A stretch of DNA of 64,000 nt from Tardiphaga robiniae (lineage in GTDB: Bacteria; Pseudomonadota; Alphaproteobacteria; Rhizobiales; Xanthobacteraceae), in contig NZ_LVYV01000001.1 in NCBI RefSeq assembly GCF_001618955.1, forward strand, positions 999,501-1,063,500, read 5' to 3'. How positions within the stretch are numbered: position 1 is the stretch's first letter; each line of letters begins with the position of its first letter. The translations under genes and the position numbers were made by a program. The notes under the pieces were generated by a model that saw only the letters and a list, made by a program, of their open reading frames with translations, was not told the DNA's origin and did no database searches. This document shows positions 18,926-28,612 of this stretch, piece by piece.

Positions 18926-20266
18926 ATGTCGCAAGTAAGATACGCACCGCCAACCGAGGTCCCCGGCCTCGCCGCGCGACGGATTGCGGCGGATATTCTC
19001 GACGGCGTCTTGCACAAGCATCGGACCCTCGACGACCAGCTCGAAGGTGCGGCCGCCCATCCCGGCCTGAAAACGCTGTCCGACCGCGACCGCGCGCTGA
19101 TGCGACGTCTGGTTGCGACGATCCTGCGCCGGCTCGGTACGCTCGGGCATATTCTCTCCCGTCTGCTCGACCGCGGTGTTCCTACAGATGCCCCGCGTGC
19201 GCAAAGCGCGCTCCTGATCGGCGCGGCCCAGATCCTCTGGATGGACGTGCCGGATCATGCCGCCGTCGATCTGTCAGTCCGCATGGTGCAGTCCGATCGC
19301 CGTGCCGCGAAATACGCCGGGCTGGTCAATGCCGTATTGCGGCGCTGCGCCCGCGAAGGCCAACCGCTGATCGACGAAGTGGCCGCCCAGACTCTCGACA
19401 TCCCGCCATGGCTGATGGCGCGCTGGACGGCGCATTACGGCGAGACGGCCACGAAGGAAATGGCCGTGGCGCTGAGCCATGAGCCGTCACTCGATCTCAC
19501 CGTCAAATCCGAAGCCGATGCCTGGGCCACGCGCCTGCATGGTGAGGTACTCCCCACGGGCTCCGTCCGAACCTTGCTGCAGGGCTCGGTGACCATGCTG
19601 CCCGGCTTCGATGACGGCCAGTGGTGGGTACAAGACGCCGCGGCGGCACTGCCCACACGACTGTTCGGCGACCTCAAAGGCAAACGCATCGTCGATCTCT
19701 GCGCCGCGCCGGGCGGCAAGACTGCGCAATTGGTCCAGGGCGGCGCGCAGGTCACTGCTATCGACCGCTCGCCGAACCGTGTGGCGCGGCTGCGCGAAAA
19801 TCTGGCGCGGCTGTCGCTTGAGGCGGAAACCGTCGTCGTCGACGGCACCGAATATCCCGGCGAGGGTTTTGACGGCGTGTTGCTGGACGCGCCCTGCTCC
19901 TCCACCGGCACCATCCGACGGCACCCCGATGTCGCCTGGCTCAAGCAGGACTCCGACATCGTCATGCTGACCGCGCTGCAACGGCGCCTGCTGCAGAAGG
20001 CGGCCTCCATCCTGAAGCCCGGCGGAACCCTGGTCTATTGCACCTGTTCGCTGGAGCCCGAAGAAGGCGAACAGGCCATCGCCGACCTGCTGGCCAAGGA
20101 CTCCAGCATGCGCCGCGCCCCAGCCGATGCCAGCGAAGTGGCCGGTCTTGCCGAGATCGTCACCCCCGATGGCGATCTGCGCACTCTGCCGAGCCATCTG
20201 CCCCATGCCGACCCCCGGCTTGGCGGGCTCGACGGCTTCTATGCGGCGCGACTGATTAAATCCTGA
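18926..20266 (+). CDS. rsmB: 16S rRNA (cytosine-967-C5)-methyltransferase family (RsmB)
   Basis: 446 residues. An N-terminal NusB-like RNA-binding domain (about 10-150) precedes a SAM-dependent m5C methyltransferase domain. Seen: motif I IVDLCAAPGGKTAQL, motif IV VLLDAPCSSTGTIRRHPD with the PCS cysteine, and motif VI LVYCTCSLEPEEGEQ with the catalytic TCS cysteine. It starts at ATG 18926, GC rich and core-like. The preceding gene is on the opposite strand. Confidence 0.93.
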   Translation: MSQVRYAPPTEVPGLAARRIAADILDGVLHKHRTLDDQLEGAAAHPGLKTLSDRDRALMRRLVATILRRLGTLGHILSRLLDRGVPTDAPRAQSALLIGAAQILWMDVPDHAAVDLSVRMVQSDRRAAKYAGLVNAVLRRCAREGQPLIDEVAAQTLDIPPWLMARWTAHYGETATKEMAVALSHEPSLDLTVKSEADAWATRLHGEVLPTGSVRTLLQGSVTMLPGFDDGQWWVQDAAAALPTRLFGDLKGKRIVDLCAAPGGKTAQLVQGGAQVTAIDRSPNRVARLRENLARLSLEAETVVVDGTEYPGEGFDGVLLDAPCSSTGTIRRHPDVAWLKQDSDIVMLTALQRRLLQKAASILKPGGTLVYCTCSLEPEEGEQAIADLLAKDSSMRRAPADASEVAGLAEIVTPDGDLRTLPSHLPHADPRLGGLDGFYAARLIKS

Positions 20267-20389
20267 TATTCACAGAGTAATCTCCCGATTCGCGAGGCTT
20301 CCACAGGGGGCTTCCTTGTACTGTGTGCGGATCGCGTTTCCGGCTAAAAGGATTCGCAACAACCCTTTCTCTTCCAGTTCAAGGCGCGC

Positions 20390-22141
20390 GTGGTCGCACA
20401 TCGCAGACGTATCTCGGGGCTGATCCTCGGCCGCTTCGCGCGGAGCGCGATGTCGCGCGCGTCTGGCGGATCGGCAGCGCTGGCCCGGCTCTGGCCCGGA
20501 CGCACCGATCGCCTGATCATCGCGCCGCATGACCTGCGCACCACCGACGCCACCCGCGCCGCCGAGATCTATGCCGGGCGCTTCGTCTTCGCAGGCAAGA
20601 TCGTCACCTGCCACGGCCGCTCGATCTTCGATCTGGAGCCGCCATCGGAAGACTGGGAAGTTTCGCTGCTCGGCTTTGGCTGGCTGAGGCATCTGCGCGC
20701 CGCCGACACCGCCATCACCCGCGCCAATGCCCGCTCGCTGATCGACGACTGGATGTCTAATCCGTCGCGCAAGCGCCCTGTCAGTCGCCGCGCCGACGTC
20801 ATCGCCCGCCGCGTGATCTCGCTGCTGTCGCAGGCGCCCCTGGTGCTCGGCGACACCGACGGCAAATTCTATCGCCGCTATCTGCGCTCGCTCAGCCGCG
20901 AGATTCGCTCCCTGCGCTACGCGCTGTCGCATGCACCCGACGGCGTGCCAAAGCTGCAGGTACTGATTGCGCTGTGCTATGCCTCGCTCTGCCTCGCCAA
21001 CCAGGCGCGCCACATCCGCACTGCGACGCGCAAACTTTCCGACGAATTGCAGCGCCAAATTCTACCGGACGGCGGGCATATCTCGCGCAATCCGGGCGCG
21101 TTGATCGAATTGCTGATCGATCTGCTGCCGCTGCGGCAGACTTTTGCCGCCCGCAATATCGCGCCACCGCCGGCGCTGCTGAATGCGATCGATCGCATGA
21201 TGCCGATGCTGCGATTCTTCCGTCATGGCGACGGCTCGTTCGCACTGTTCAACGGTATGAGCAATGCGCCATCGCATCTGCTGGCGACGCTGCTGGCCTA
21301 TGACGACACGCACGGCGTCCCGATGGCGCATATGCCGCATACCGGCTTCCAGCGTCTTGAGGCCGGTCAGATGACCGTGATCATCGACACCGGCCCGCCA
21401 CCACCGTCCAGTGTGAGCCACGACGCCCATGCCGGTACGTTGTCGTTCGAACTGTCGTCCGGCCCGAGCCGCATCGTCATCAATTGCGGCATGCCGTCGA
21501 CCGGGCGCGACAACTGGCGCGCTTTCGCGCGCGGCACGCCCGCGCATTCGACGATGACCTATCACAACACCTCGTCGTGCCAGTTCATCGAACGCAGCGC
21601 GATGAAGAAGTTTCTGCAGGGCGCGCCGATCGTCAACGGCCCGCATGTGGTGGAGAGCTATCGCGAGATCACCTCCAACGGCACCATACTGACCACCTCG
21701 CATGACGGCTATCACCCGCGCTTCGGCGTGACGCATCGCCGCGTGCTGATGATCTCCGAGGACGGCTCGAAACTCGAGGGCGAGGACATCGTAGCGGCCG
21801 CGCCCGGCGCGCGGCTCAAGGGCAGTAATACCGACTACGCCCTGCGCTTCCACCTGCATCCCTCGGTGAAAGCCAGCCGGCTCAGCGACGCCCGCGGTGT
21901 CATGCTGGTATTGCCGAACCGCGACGTCTGGACCTTCGAGGCGCTCGACGACAAGGTCGAACTTGAGGACAGCGTGTTCCTGGCCGGCAATGACGGGCCG
22001 CGCCGGACCGCCCAGATCGTGATCCACCAGAACGCCCAGCAGACCTCCAGCATCCGCTGGAGTTTTGCCCGTTCGGCCTCCTCGCCGTCGCAGACCACGG
22101 CCCGCCGCAATGCCCGCCGCGAGCCGGAATTGCCGTTGTAA
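20390..22141 (+). CDS. Heparinase II/III family protein
   Basis: 583 residues, GTG start, between rsmB and purH. The N-terminal half is an alpha/alpha toroid (for example [24 protein letters not shown]) and the C-terminal half a beta-sandwich, as in heparinase II/III proteins, with [25 protein letters not shown] (residues near 380-405) containing the His/Asn region. It has no signal peptide, so its substrate is unclear. Orthologues stand at this place in related genomes. Rho-independent terminators are not evident. Confidence 0.85.
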   Translation: MVAHRRRISGLILGRFARSAMSRASGGSAALARLWPGRTDRLIIAPHDLRTTDATRAAEIYAGRFVFAGKIVTCHGRSIFDLEPPSEDWEVSLLGFGWLRHLRAADTAITRANARSLIDDWMSNPSRKRPVSRRADVIARRVISLLSQAPLVLGDTDGKFYRRYLRSLSREIRSLRYALSHAPDGVPKLQVLIALCYASLCLANQARHIRTATRKLSDELQRQILPDGGHISRNPGALIELLIDLLPLRQTFAARNIAPPPALLNAIDRMMPMLRFFRHGDGSFALFNGMSNAPSHLLATLLAYDDTHGVPMAHMPHTGFQRLEAGQMTVIIDTGPPPPSSVSHDAHAGTLSFELSSGPSRIVINCGMPSTGRDNWRAFARGTPAHSTMTYHNTSSCQFIERSAMKKFLQGAPIVNGPHVVESYREITSNGTILTTSHDGYHPRFGVTHRRVLMISEDGSKLEGEDIVAAAPGARLKGSNTDYALRFHLHPSVKASRLSDARGVMLVLPNRDVWTFEALDDKVELEDSVFLAGNDGPRRTAQIVIHQNAQQTSSIRWSFARSASSPSQTTARRNARREPELPL

Positions 22142-22241
22142 ATCAGGCCTTCACGACGAAATTGCTGGCATGCAAGCCCTTGCGGTTTCTTGCACCACGA
22201 AACCATGCTACGCGGCGTCCTTCTCCCACGGGATACGCATC

Positions 22242-23834
22242 ATGACCGACCATCCGCGCAAGGTTACTCGCGCTCTATTGTCCGTTTCCGATAAGTCCGG
22301 GCTGATCGAATTCGCGCGGGCGCTGGCCGCTCACGGCATCGACCTCGTTTCTACTGGCGGTACCGCCAAGGCGATCGCTGCGGCGGGCCTGAAGGTCTCC
22401 GATGTGTCCGATCTCACCGGCTTCCCGGAAATGATGGATGGCCGGGTCAAGACGCTGCATCCCAAGGTTCATGGCGGCCTGCTCGCGATCCGCGACAATG
22501 CCGAACACGCCAAGGCAATGAAGGATCATGGAATTTCGCAGATCGATCTGCTCGTCGTGAACCTCTACCCGTTCGAGGAGACCGTCGCGAAGAACGCGTC
22601 CTATGAGGATTGTATCGAGAATATCGACATCGGCGGTCCGGCAATGATCCGCGCAGCCTCCAAGAACCATGACGACGTCACCGTCGTCGTCGAGCCCTCC
22701 GACTATCAGTCGGTGCTCGACGAACTCGCCACCAACAAGGGCGCGACCACGCTGACGCTGCGCCGTCGTCTGGCAGCCAAGGCCTATGCGCGCACCGCAG
22801 CTTATGATGCTGCGATCTCGAACTGGTTTGCCGATCAGCTGAAAATCGACGCGCCGGATTTCCGCGCCGTCGGCGGCAAGCTGGTCGAGGCGTTGCGTTA
22901 TGGCGAGAACCCGCACCAGACCGCTGCGTTCTATCGCACGCCCGAACTGCGCCCTGGTGTGTCTTCGGCGCGGCAGGTGCAGGGCAAGCAACTGTCCTAC
23001 AACAACATCAATGATACCGATGCCGCTTATGAATGTATCGCCGAGTTCGACGCCAAGCGCACCGCAGCCTGCGTCATCGTCAAGCACGCCAATCCCTGCG
23101 GCGTGGCCGAAGGCAGCAACCTGATCGACGCCTATCGCAAGGCGCTGGCTTGCGATTCTACTTCGGCCTTCGGCGGCATCATCGCCATGAACCGCACACT
23201 AGACGCGGAGACCGCACAGACCATCACCGAGATCCTGACCGAGGTGATCATCGCGCCGGATGCCACCGAAGAAGCAATCGCCATCATCGCCAAACGACGG
23301 AATATCCGCCTGCTGCTGGCAGGCAGCCTGCCTGATCCGCGCGCGCCGGGCCTGACCTACAAGACGGTGGCCGGCGGCCTACTGGTACAGAGCCGCGACA
23401 ATGCGGTGGTCGATGACATGATCCTGAAGCCGGTCACCAAACGACAGCCGACGGATGCTGAATTGCGCGACCTCAAATTTGCATTCCGTGTGGCCAAGCA
23501 TGTCAAATCGAACACGATCATTTACGCGAAGGACCTTGCCACCGTCGGTATCGGTGCGGGCCAGATGAGCCGGGTCGATTCCGCTCGGATTGCCGCACGT
23601 AAGGCGCAGGATGCTGCTGCCGAACTGAAACTCGCCGAGCCTATGACCAAAGGATCGGTCGTCGCATCGGATGCGTTCTTCCCCTTCGCCGACGGACTAT
23701 TGGTGGCGATCGAGGCCGGAGCCACGGCCGTGATTCAGCCGGGCGGTTCGATCCGCGATGATGAAGTGATCAAGGCTGCCGATGATGCCGGCATCGCCAT
23801 GGTGTTCACTGGCGTCCGGCACTTCAAGCACTGA
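22242..23834 (+). CDS. purH: Bifunctional AICAR transformylase / IMP cyclohydrolase
   Basis: 530 residues. It catalyses the last two steps of de novo IMP synthesis. The N-terminal IMP cyclohydrolase domain shows [17 protein letters not shown] and [21 protein letters not shown]; the transformylase domain has [32 protein letters not shown] and the C-terminal [18 protein letters not shown] 22242 begins [18 protein letters not shown], the family start; the upstream open frame (to 22065) overlaps the heparinase gene and is not used. It is followed by a stem-loop repeat. Confidence 0.97.
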   Translation: MTDHPRKVTRALLSVSDKSGLIEFARALAAHGIDLVSTGGTAKAIAAAGLKVSDVSDLTGFPEMMDGRVKTLHPKVHGGLLAIRDNAEHAKAMKDHGISQIDLLVVNLYPFEETVAKNASYEDCIENIDIGGPAMIRAASKNHDDVTVVVEPSDYQSVLDELATNKGATTLTLRRRLAAKAYARTAAYDAAISNWFADQLKIDAPDFRAVGGKLVEALRYGENPHQTAAFYRTPELRPGVSSARQVQGKQLSYNNINDTDAAYECIAEFDAKRTAACVIVKHANPCGVAEGSNLIDAYRKALACDSTSAFGGIIAMNRTLDAETAQTITEILTEVIIAPDATEEAIAIIAKRRNIRLLLAGSLPDPRAPGLTYKTVAGGLLVQSRDNAVVDDMILKPVTKRQPTDAELRDLKFAFRVAKHVKSNTIIYAKDLATVGIGAGQMSRVDSARIAARKAQDAAAELKLAEPMTKGSVVASDAFFPFADGLLVAIEAGATAVIQPGGSIRDDEVIKAADDAGIAMVFTGVRHFKH

Positions 23835-23844
23835 TCTTTCTTAC

Positions 23845-23870
23845 CTCTCCCCGCAAGGGCGGGGCGAGAG
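23845..23870. repeat. GC-rich hairpin repeat after purH
   Basis: CTCTCCCCGC-AAGG-GCGGGGCGAGAG forms a hairpin with a small bulge. It lies between convergent purH and the MFS gene, lacks a T tract and resembles the CTCTCCCCGC-type intergenic palindromes common in Bradyrhizobiaceae. Confidence 0.6.
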
Positions 23871-23893
23871 AGCGCACGGTCATCGCCCGGTAG

Positions 23894-25282
23894 CTACTGC
23901 CGCACTCGTGCGAGCAGGCCGAGGCCTCCGACAAAGAACAGCACCAGCACCGCCATGCCGGCCTTCTGGCTGGCGGTGACTGCGGTGACGAGGCCGATCA
24001 ATAGCGGCCCCATGAAGGACGTTACCTTCCCTGTCAGCGCGAACAGGCCGAAGAACTGCGCGATGCGATCTTGCGGCGCCAGCCGGATCAACAGCGTGCG
24101 CGATGCCGCCTGCAGCGGACCGCCCGCCATGCCGATTAGGCAACCCAGCGCGAGATAGGCCTTCTCCGCAGGCGCCGCGAACAGGCCGCCGCCTGGCACC
24201 GGCGGCGCGACCTTGATGAAGAAGATGGTTTCGCGATCAATCAGCAGGATCGCAATGATCGAGGTCAGCAGCAGCAGGATGCTGCCGGTGATCACACGCT
24301 TTGGTCCGAACGCATCGTCGAGCTTGCCGCCCATGAAGGCACCGAATGTGCCGGCGACCGCGAGCACTATGCCGAACGTGCCTATCTGAATCGTATTCCA
24401 GCCGAAAGTGCCAGCCGCATAGATGCCCCCGAAAGCAAACAGCGACACCAGCCCGTCGGTGTAGATCATGTTGGCAATCAGGAATGCCATCATCGAGCGA
24501 TGCTTCGGCAATTCGCTTAGCGTGTGCCTGAGACCGGTCAAACCTGCACGCACGGCGTTACCGGGCGAAACCTTCGCAGGAAAATCCGGCGTCAGCAGAA
24601 ACATCGGCAGCACAAAGACGACGAACCACAGACCCGACAGCGGCGCTGAAATACGATCGCCTTCGAAGGTCGCGGGGTCGAGGCCGAGGATCGGGACCAG
24701 GCCGAACAGCGTGCGTCCCGTCGTCGGATTCGCGGCCATGAAGCCGAGCACGATGATCAGGCTGAGAATACCTCCGACATAGCCGAGCGCCCAGCCTGAG
24801 CCGGACAGGCGACCGATTTTATCCGGCGGCACCAGCGTCGGCATCATCGCATTATTGAAAACGGTGGCGAATTCCACCCCGATCGTCGCAAATCCGTAGG
24901 CAATCAGCAGCGGCAAGATCAGCGCGGGATCGCCGGGTTTGCCGATCCACATGATACAGGCGCCGATCACGAAGATTGCGCCGAAGCCTGCGATCCACGG
25001 TTTACGCCGACCGCTCGCATCGGCAATCGCGCCAAGCATCGGCGACGCCAGCGCGATGATCAGCCCGGCGGCGGCGGTGGCGAAGCCCCACAGAGATTGC
25101 CCGGTGGCAGCATCGGACGCCACGCGCGTGGCGAAATAAGGCGCGAAAATGAAGGTTGTGATGAGACTGAAGTAAGGCTGGGCCGCCCAATCGAAAAACA
25201 TCCAGCTGATCACCGCAGAGCGCGGTGGATAGGTCTTTGGGGCGGCGGTCACAGAGGCTGATGAAGCGGCGGCGACCGCCAT
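23894..25282 (-). CDS. MFS transporter (UMF1/BtlA-like, 12 TM)
   Basis: 462 residues, twelve hydrophobic segments. The start region PPRSAVISWMFFDWAAQPYF and PMLGAIADASGRRKPW (the MFS loop 2-3 motif) match the UMF1/Atg22-like subgroup. The substrate is not predictable. ATG 25282 (MAVAAASS) is chosen; a longer ORF to 25336 adds 18 polar residues of no clear family match. Divergent from ggt. Confidence 0.82.
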   Translation of the reverse strand: MAVAAASSASVTAAPKTYPPRSAVISWMFFDWAAQPYFSLITTFIFAPYFATRVASDAATGQSLWGFATAAAGLIIALASPMLGAIADASGRRKPWIAGFGAIFVIGACIMWIGKPGDPALILPLLIAYGFATIGVEFATVFNNAMMPTLVPPDKIGRLSGSGWALGYVGGILSLIIVLGFMAANPTTGRTLFGLVPILGLDPATFEGDRISAPLSGLWFVVFVLPMFLLTPDFPAKVSPGNAVRAGLTGLRHTLSELPKHRSMMAFLIANMIYTDGLVSLFAFGGIYAAGTFGWNTIQIGTFGIVLAVAGTFGAFMGGKLDDAFGPKRVITGSILLLLTSIIAILLIDRETIFFIKVAPPVPGGGLFAAPAEKAYLALGCLIGMAGGPLQAASRTLLIRLAPQDRIAQFFGLFALTGKVTSFMGPLLIGLVTAVTASQKAGMAVLVLFFVGGLGLLARVRQ

Positions 25283-25388
25283 GCGTGGTATCCCCCGCGA
25301 ATCACAGAGTGTTGTCTCGTACGTTTCACAAGCCATATAGCATTCGAGACGGCGATGCGATCATGTCCGCTGTCAGCCGGAGTGATCG

Positions 25389-27134
25389 ATGGCACTGTTT
25401 GCTTTCCTGCGTTGTACGTGCGTCGCAGCACTCGCATTTATACTCGTCGTCCCGGCATCGACAAACGCGCAGCAGGCGCGTGACATCTATACCCCCGCAC
25501 CGCCAGACACACTCAAACCCATCGCTGCCAAGCATGGCATGGTCGTCGCCCAAGAGAATATCTCCGCCAAGGTCGGTGCGGATGTCATGGCGCGCGGTGG
25601 CAATGCGATCGATGCGGCTGTTGCGAGCGGTTTCGCCATGGCCGTCACCTATCCGCGCGCCGGCAATATCGGTGGCGGCGGCTTCATGGTGATCCATACC
25701 GCCGCCGGCGAGGACATCACTATCGACTATCGCGAGACCGCGCCGGCCGCTGCCACCCGTGACATGTTTCTCGGCAGTGACGGCAAGCCGGATATAGCGA
25801 AATCGCGTGACTCCGCATTGGGCATCGGCGTCCCCGGCACGGTGGCAGGGCTGTCACTTGCGCTGGAAAAATATGGCTCGGGCAAGTTCACATTGTCGGA
25901 TCTGTTGCAGCCCGCGATTGCGCTGGCGCGCGACGGCTTCGTCGTGGCGGACGATATCGCCGCCACGCTGCCCGATCTGCAACGACGCACCGCGCGCTGG
26001 CCATCATCGGTCAAGATCTTCTCGCGCCCCGATGGCACAGCGCTGCAACCGGGCGATACGCTGATCCAGAGCGACCTTGCTGCGACGCTGACGGCAATCG
26101 CCGCGCAAGGGCCACGCGGATTCTACGAAGGCCCGGTGGCGCAGAGGCTGGTCGATGGCATCAACAAGGCTGGCGGCATTTTCGCGATCGAAGACCTAAA
26201 GGCCTATCAACCGGTGATCCGCCAGCCGGTGCGCGGCAGCTATCGGGGCTACGATATCGTCTCGATGCCGCTGCCATCATCCGGCGGCACGGTGCTGCTG
26301 GAAACACTCAACATTCTCGAAGGCTTTCCAGTGGCAACCTTGCGGCAAGGCTCGGCGCCGTCGCTGCATCTGCTGATCGAGGCGATGAAACGCGCTTATG
26401 CTGATCGCGCGCGCTATCTTGGCGATCCTGCATTCGTCAACGCGCCGATTGCGATACTGACATCGAAAGACTACGCCGCCAAACAGCGCGCCTCGATCGA
26501 TCTCGACAAGGCGACGCCATGGACCGATGCGCTCTCTGCGGTGCCGCCGCGTGAAGGGCAGAATACAACCCACTATTCCGTGGTCGATGCAGCCGGCAAT
26601 GTTGTGAGCAATACCTATACGCTCAACTTTCCCTACGGCGTCGGCCTCGTCGCCGACGGTACGGGCGTGTTGATGAATAACGAGCTCGACGATTTCACCG
26701 CAGCACCCGGCGCCTCGAATGCCTTCGGCCTGGTCGGCTTCGAAGCCAACTTGCCCGGCCCCGGCAAGCGGCCGCTGTCATCGATGTCGCCGACCATCGT
26801 GCTGAAGGACGGCAAGCCGGTGCTCGTCACGGGCTCCCCCGGCGGTAGCCGCATTATCTCGACGGTGCTGCAGGTGATCGTCAATGTGATCGACTACAGA
26901 ATGGACGTGATGTCAGCCGTGGCCGCACCGCGCCTCCACCACCAGTGGCTGCCCGATGAAGTCCGCACCGAACGCGGCTTCAGCGAAGAGGCTCTCAACG
27001 CGCTGCGTGCGATGGGCCACAAGGTGATCGAGCCGATGGGGCAGACGTCGGCCAATTCTATTGTGGTGACGCCAGACGGCTTGCTCGGCGCACCCGATCC
27101 GCGGACGCGCGGCGCCGAGGCAGCCGGCTACTGA
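25389..27134 (+). CDS. ggt: Gamma-glutamyltransferase (glutathione hydrolase)
   Basis: 581 residues, an Ntn-hydrolase. The N-terminal signal peptide (MALFAFLRCTCVAALAFIL..NAQ) exports it to the periplasm. Typical motifs: GGNAIDAAVASGFAMAVTYP and GNIGGGGFMVIH. The autoprocessing site precedes Thr393 of TTHYSVVDAAGN, which becomes the nucleophile of the small subunit. TGSPGGSRIISTVLQ and LNFPYGVG complete the active site. It degrades extracellular glutathione and gamma-glutamyl compounds. Divergent from the MFS gene; a GST gene lies immediately downstream on the opposite strand. Confidence 0.95.
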   Translation: MALFAFLRCTCVAALAFILVVPASTNAQQARDIYTPAPPDTLKPIAAKHGMVVAQENISAKVGADVMARGGNAIDAAVASGFAMAVTYPRAGNIGGGGFMVIHTAAGEDITIDYRETAPAAATRDMFLGSDGKPDIAKSRDSALGIGVPGTVAGLSLALEKYGSGKFTLSDLLQPAIALARDGFVVADDIAATLPDLQRRTARWPSSVKIFSRPDGTALQPGDTLIQSDLAATLTAIAAQGPRGFYEGPVAQRLVDGINKAGGIFAIEDLKAYQPVIRQPVRGSYRGYDIVSMPLPSSGGTVLLETLNILEGFPVATLRQGSAPSLHLLIEAMKRAYADRARYLGDPAFVNAPIAILTSKDYAAKQRASIDLDKATPWTDALSAVPPREGQNTTHYSVVDAAGNVVSNTYTLNFPYGVGLVADGTGVLMNNELDDFTAAPGASNAFGLVGFEANLPGPGKRPLSSMSPTIVLKDGKPVLVTGSPGGSRIISTVLQVIVNVIDYRMDVMSAVAAPRLHHQWLPDEVRTERGFSEEALNALRAMGHKVIEPMGQTSANSIVVTPDGLLGAPDPRTRGAEAAGY

Positions 27135-27141
27135 AGCTCAA

Positions 27142-27807
27142 TTATTTCCCCACCGAATACGGCCCGCCCTTCTCCAGCGCACGCTGATAGGCGGGCCGCG
27201 CATGGATCTTCGCGAGCCACGCCATTGCCTTGGGATGTCCTTGCTCCAGCCCTGCGCGCGCGGACGCTGCTTCGAGCGGGAAGCTCATCTGGATGTCGGC
27301 CGCAGTGAACTCGCTGCCGGCGAACCATTCGCTCTTCGACAGCTCGCCTTCCCAGAAGACCATGTGCTGTTTGAGCTGCGGATCGGCCAGCGTGTTCAGC
27401 GCTTTCGCGGCGATGGCATTGACCACCGGACGCATCAGCAGCGGCGCGCGCTTCGGCAGCATCATGAAGATGAGCTTCAACAGCAGCGGCGGCATCGCCG
27501 ATCCCTCGGCATAGTGCAGCCAGTAAGTGAAGCGCAGACGCTCCGGCGTATTGTCGGCCGGGATCAACCGGCCATTGCCATAGGTCTTGACGAGATATTC
27601 GACGATCGCACCGGACTCGGCGATCGTGTTGCCGTTGTCGGTAATGACCGGCGACTTGCCGAGCGGATGAATCGCTCGCAGCTCCGGCGGCGCCAGCATG
27701 TTGGGCTGCCGGTTGTATCTGACGATCTCATAGGGAGTGCCGAGCTCTTCAAGCAGCCACAGCACGCGCTGGGAGCGCGAGTTATTCAGGTGATGAACGG
27801 TGAGCAT
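27142..27807 (-). CDS. Glutathione S-transferase
   Basis: 221 residues. The N-terminal thioredoxin-like domain shows LNNSRSQRVLWLLEELGTPY (catalytic Ser position) and the glutathione-binding HPLGKSPVITDNG and IAESGAIVEYL (Glu-Ser). The C-terminal helical domain follows. It conjugates or reduces substrates with glutathione; substrate unknown. It converges with ggt 7 bp away. Its promoter region, shared with the DUF2239 gene, has a strong palindrome (27845-27876). Confidence 0.9.
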   Translation of the reverse strand: MLTVHHLNNSRSQRVLWLLEELGTPYEIVRYNRQPNMLAPPELRAIHPLGKSPVITDNGNTIAESGAIVEYLVKTYGNGRLIPADNTPERLRFTYWLHYAEGSAMPPLLLKLIFMMLPKRAPLLMRPVVNAIAAKALNTLADPQLKQHMVFWEGELSKSEWFAGSEFTAADIQMSFPLEAASARAGLEQGHPKAMAWLAKIHARPAYQRALEKGGPYSVGK

Positions 27808-27844
27808 GGCGGTCCTTTACGGGGCGTGGCACGGCGAAATATCG

Positions 27845-27882
27845 CCCGGGTAATATTGACAGATATATTATCCGGGTATAAT
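27845..27882. promoter_or_regulatory. Operator-like palindrome with overlapping promoter (GST / DUF2239)
   Basis: Inverted repeat CCCGGGTAATAT (27845-27856) and ATATTATCCGGG (27865-27876): 11 of 12 positions pair, with an 8-bp spacer. On the plus strand it overlaps TTGACA (27856-27861) and TATAAT (27877-27882), both perfect consensus hexamers but with only 15 bp between them. A repressor such as a TetR or MarR type could bind here; no such gene is adjacent. Confidence 0.65.
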
Positions 27883-27918
27883 TAGCGTCCATCTTGATGA
27901 CGAGACGGACTGATTCCC

Positions 27919-28524
27919 ATGACTGAAATGACTGTTCCTCTCTTTAGCGCCTTTGCCGGCCCGAAGCTGCTTGCTTCCGGGCCGTTGGCCGAGGTGGCCA
28001 TCGCAATCAAGATCGCGACCGGCGCAATCGCCGACCCGATCATCATTTTCGACAATGCCACCGGCAAGTCCCTCGATATCGATTTGCGCGGCAGCCATCG
28101 CGAGGTCGTCGCCCGTCTGCCTCAGCCAACAACCATCGAGCCGGAAACCGACGCGCCCGCTGAGCCCCGTGGCCGTGGCCGGCCGAAGCTCGGCGTCGTC
28201 GCCCGCGAGATAACGCTATTGCCGCGACACTGGGATTGGCTCGGCGCACAGCCGGGCGGTGCCTCAGTCGCGCTGCGCAAGCTGGTAGAAAATGCCCGCC
28301 GCGCGAGTGGCGACAGAGATCGTCAACGCGCCGCGCGCGATGCGGCCTATCACTTCATGTCGACCATGGCCGGCGATCGGCCGGGCTTCGAGGAAGCGTC
28401 GCGCGCGCTGTTTGCCGGCGACCGACAGCGCTTCACCGAACTCATCGCGAATTGGCCAGTCGATATCCGCGATCACATCGTAATACTCGCATTTCGTGAT
28501 CAGGCCGCCGCCCCACCGGCCTGA
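27919..28524 (+). CDS. DUF2239 family protein
   Basis: 201 residues matching DUF2239: FSAFAGPKLLASGPLAEVA at the start, GRGRPKLGVVAREITLLPRHWDWL near the middle, and VALRKLVENARR and YHFMSTMAGDRPGFEEASRALFAGD toward the end. The RPKLGVVAREITLLPRHWDWL segment resembles a DNA- or protein-binding helix and occurs widely in this family. No biochemical function is established. It is divergent from the GST gene with a shared palindromic promoter. Confidence 0.85.
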   Translation: MTEMTVPLFSAFAGPKLLASGPLAEVAIAIKIATGAIADPIIIFDNATGKSLDIDLRGSHREVVARLPQPTTIEPETDAPAEPRGRGRPKLGVVAREITLLPRHWDWLGAQPGGASVALRKLVENARRASGDRDRQRAARDAAYHFMSTMAGDRPGFEEASRALFAGDRQRFTELIANWPVDIRDHIVILAFRDQAAAPPA

Positions 28525-28612
28525 TCACCCGGCCCCATCGACCACCACAACACCGTGCGCATCAACGCGCGCAAACGTACCGTTATGTCTTCGCGCCAAC
28601 CGAGAACCCGCT

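Noticed and set aside
19487-20206. 239-residue minus-strand ORF inside rsmB
   Set aside because: Shadow of the catalytic domain, which is clearly encoded on the plus strand.
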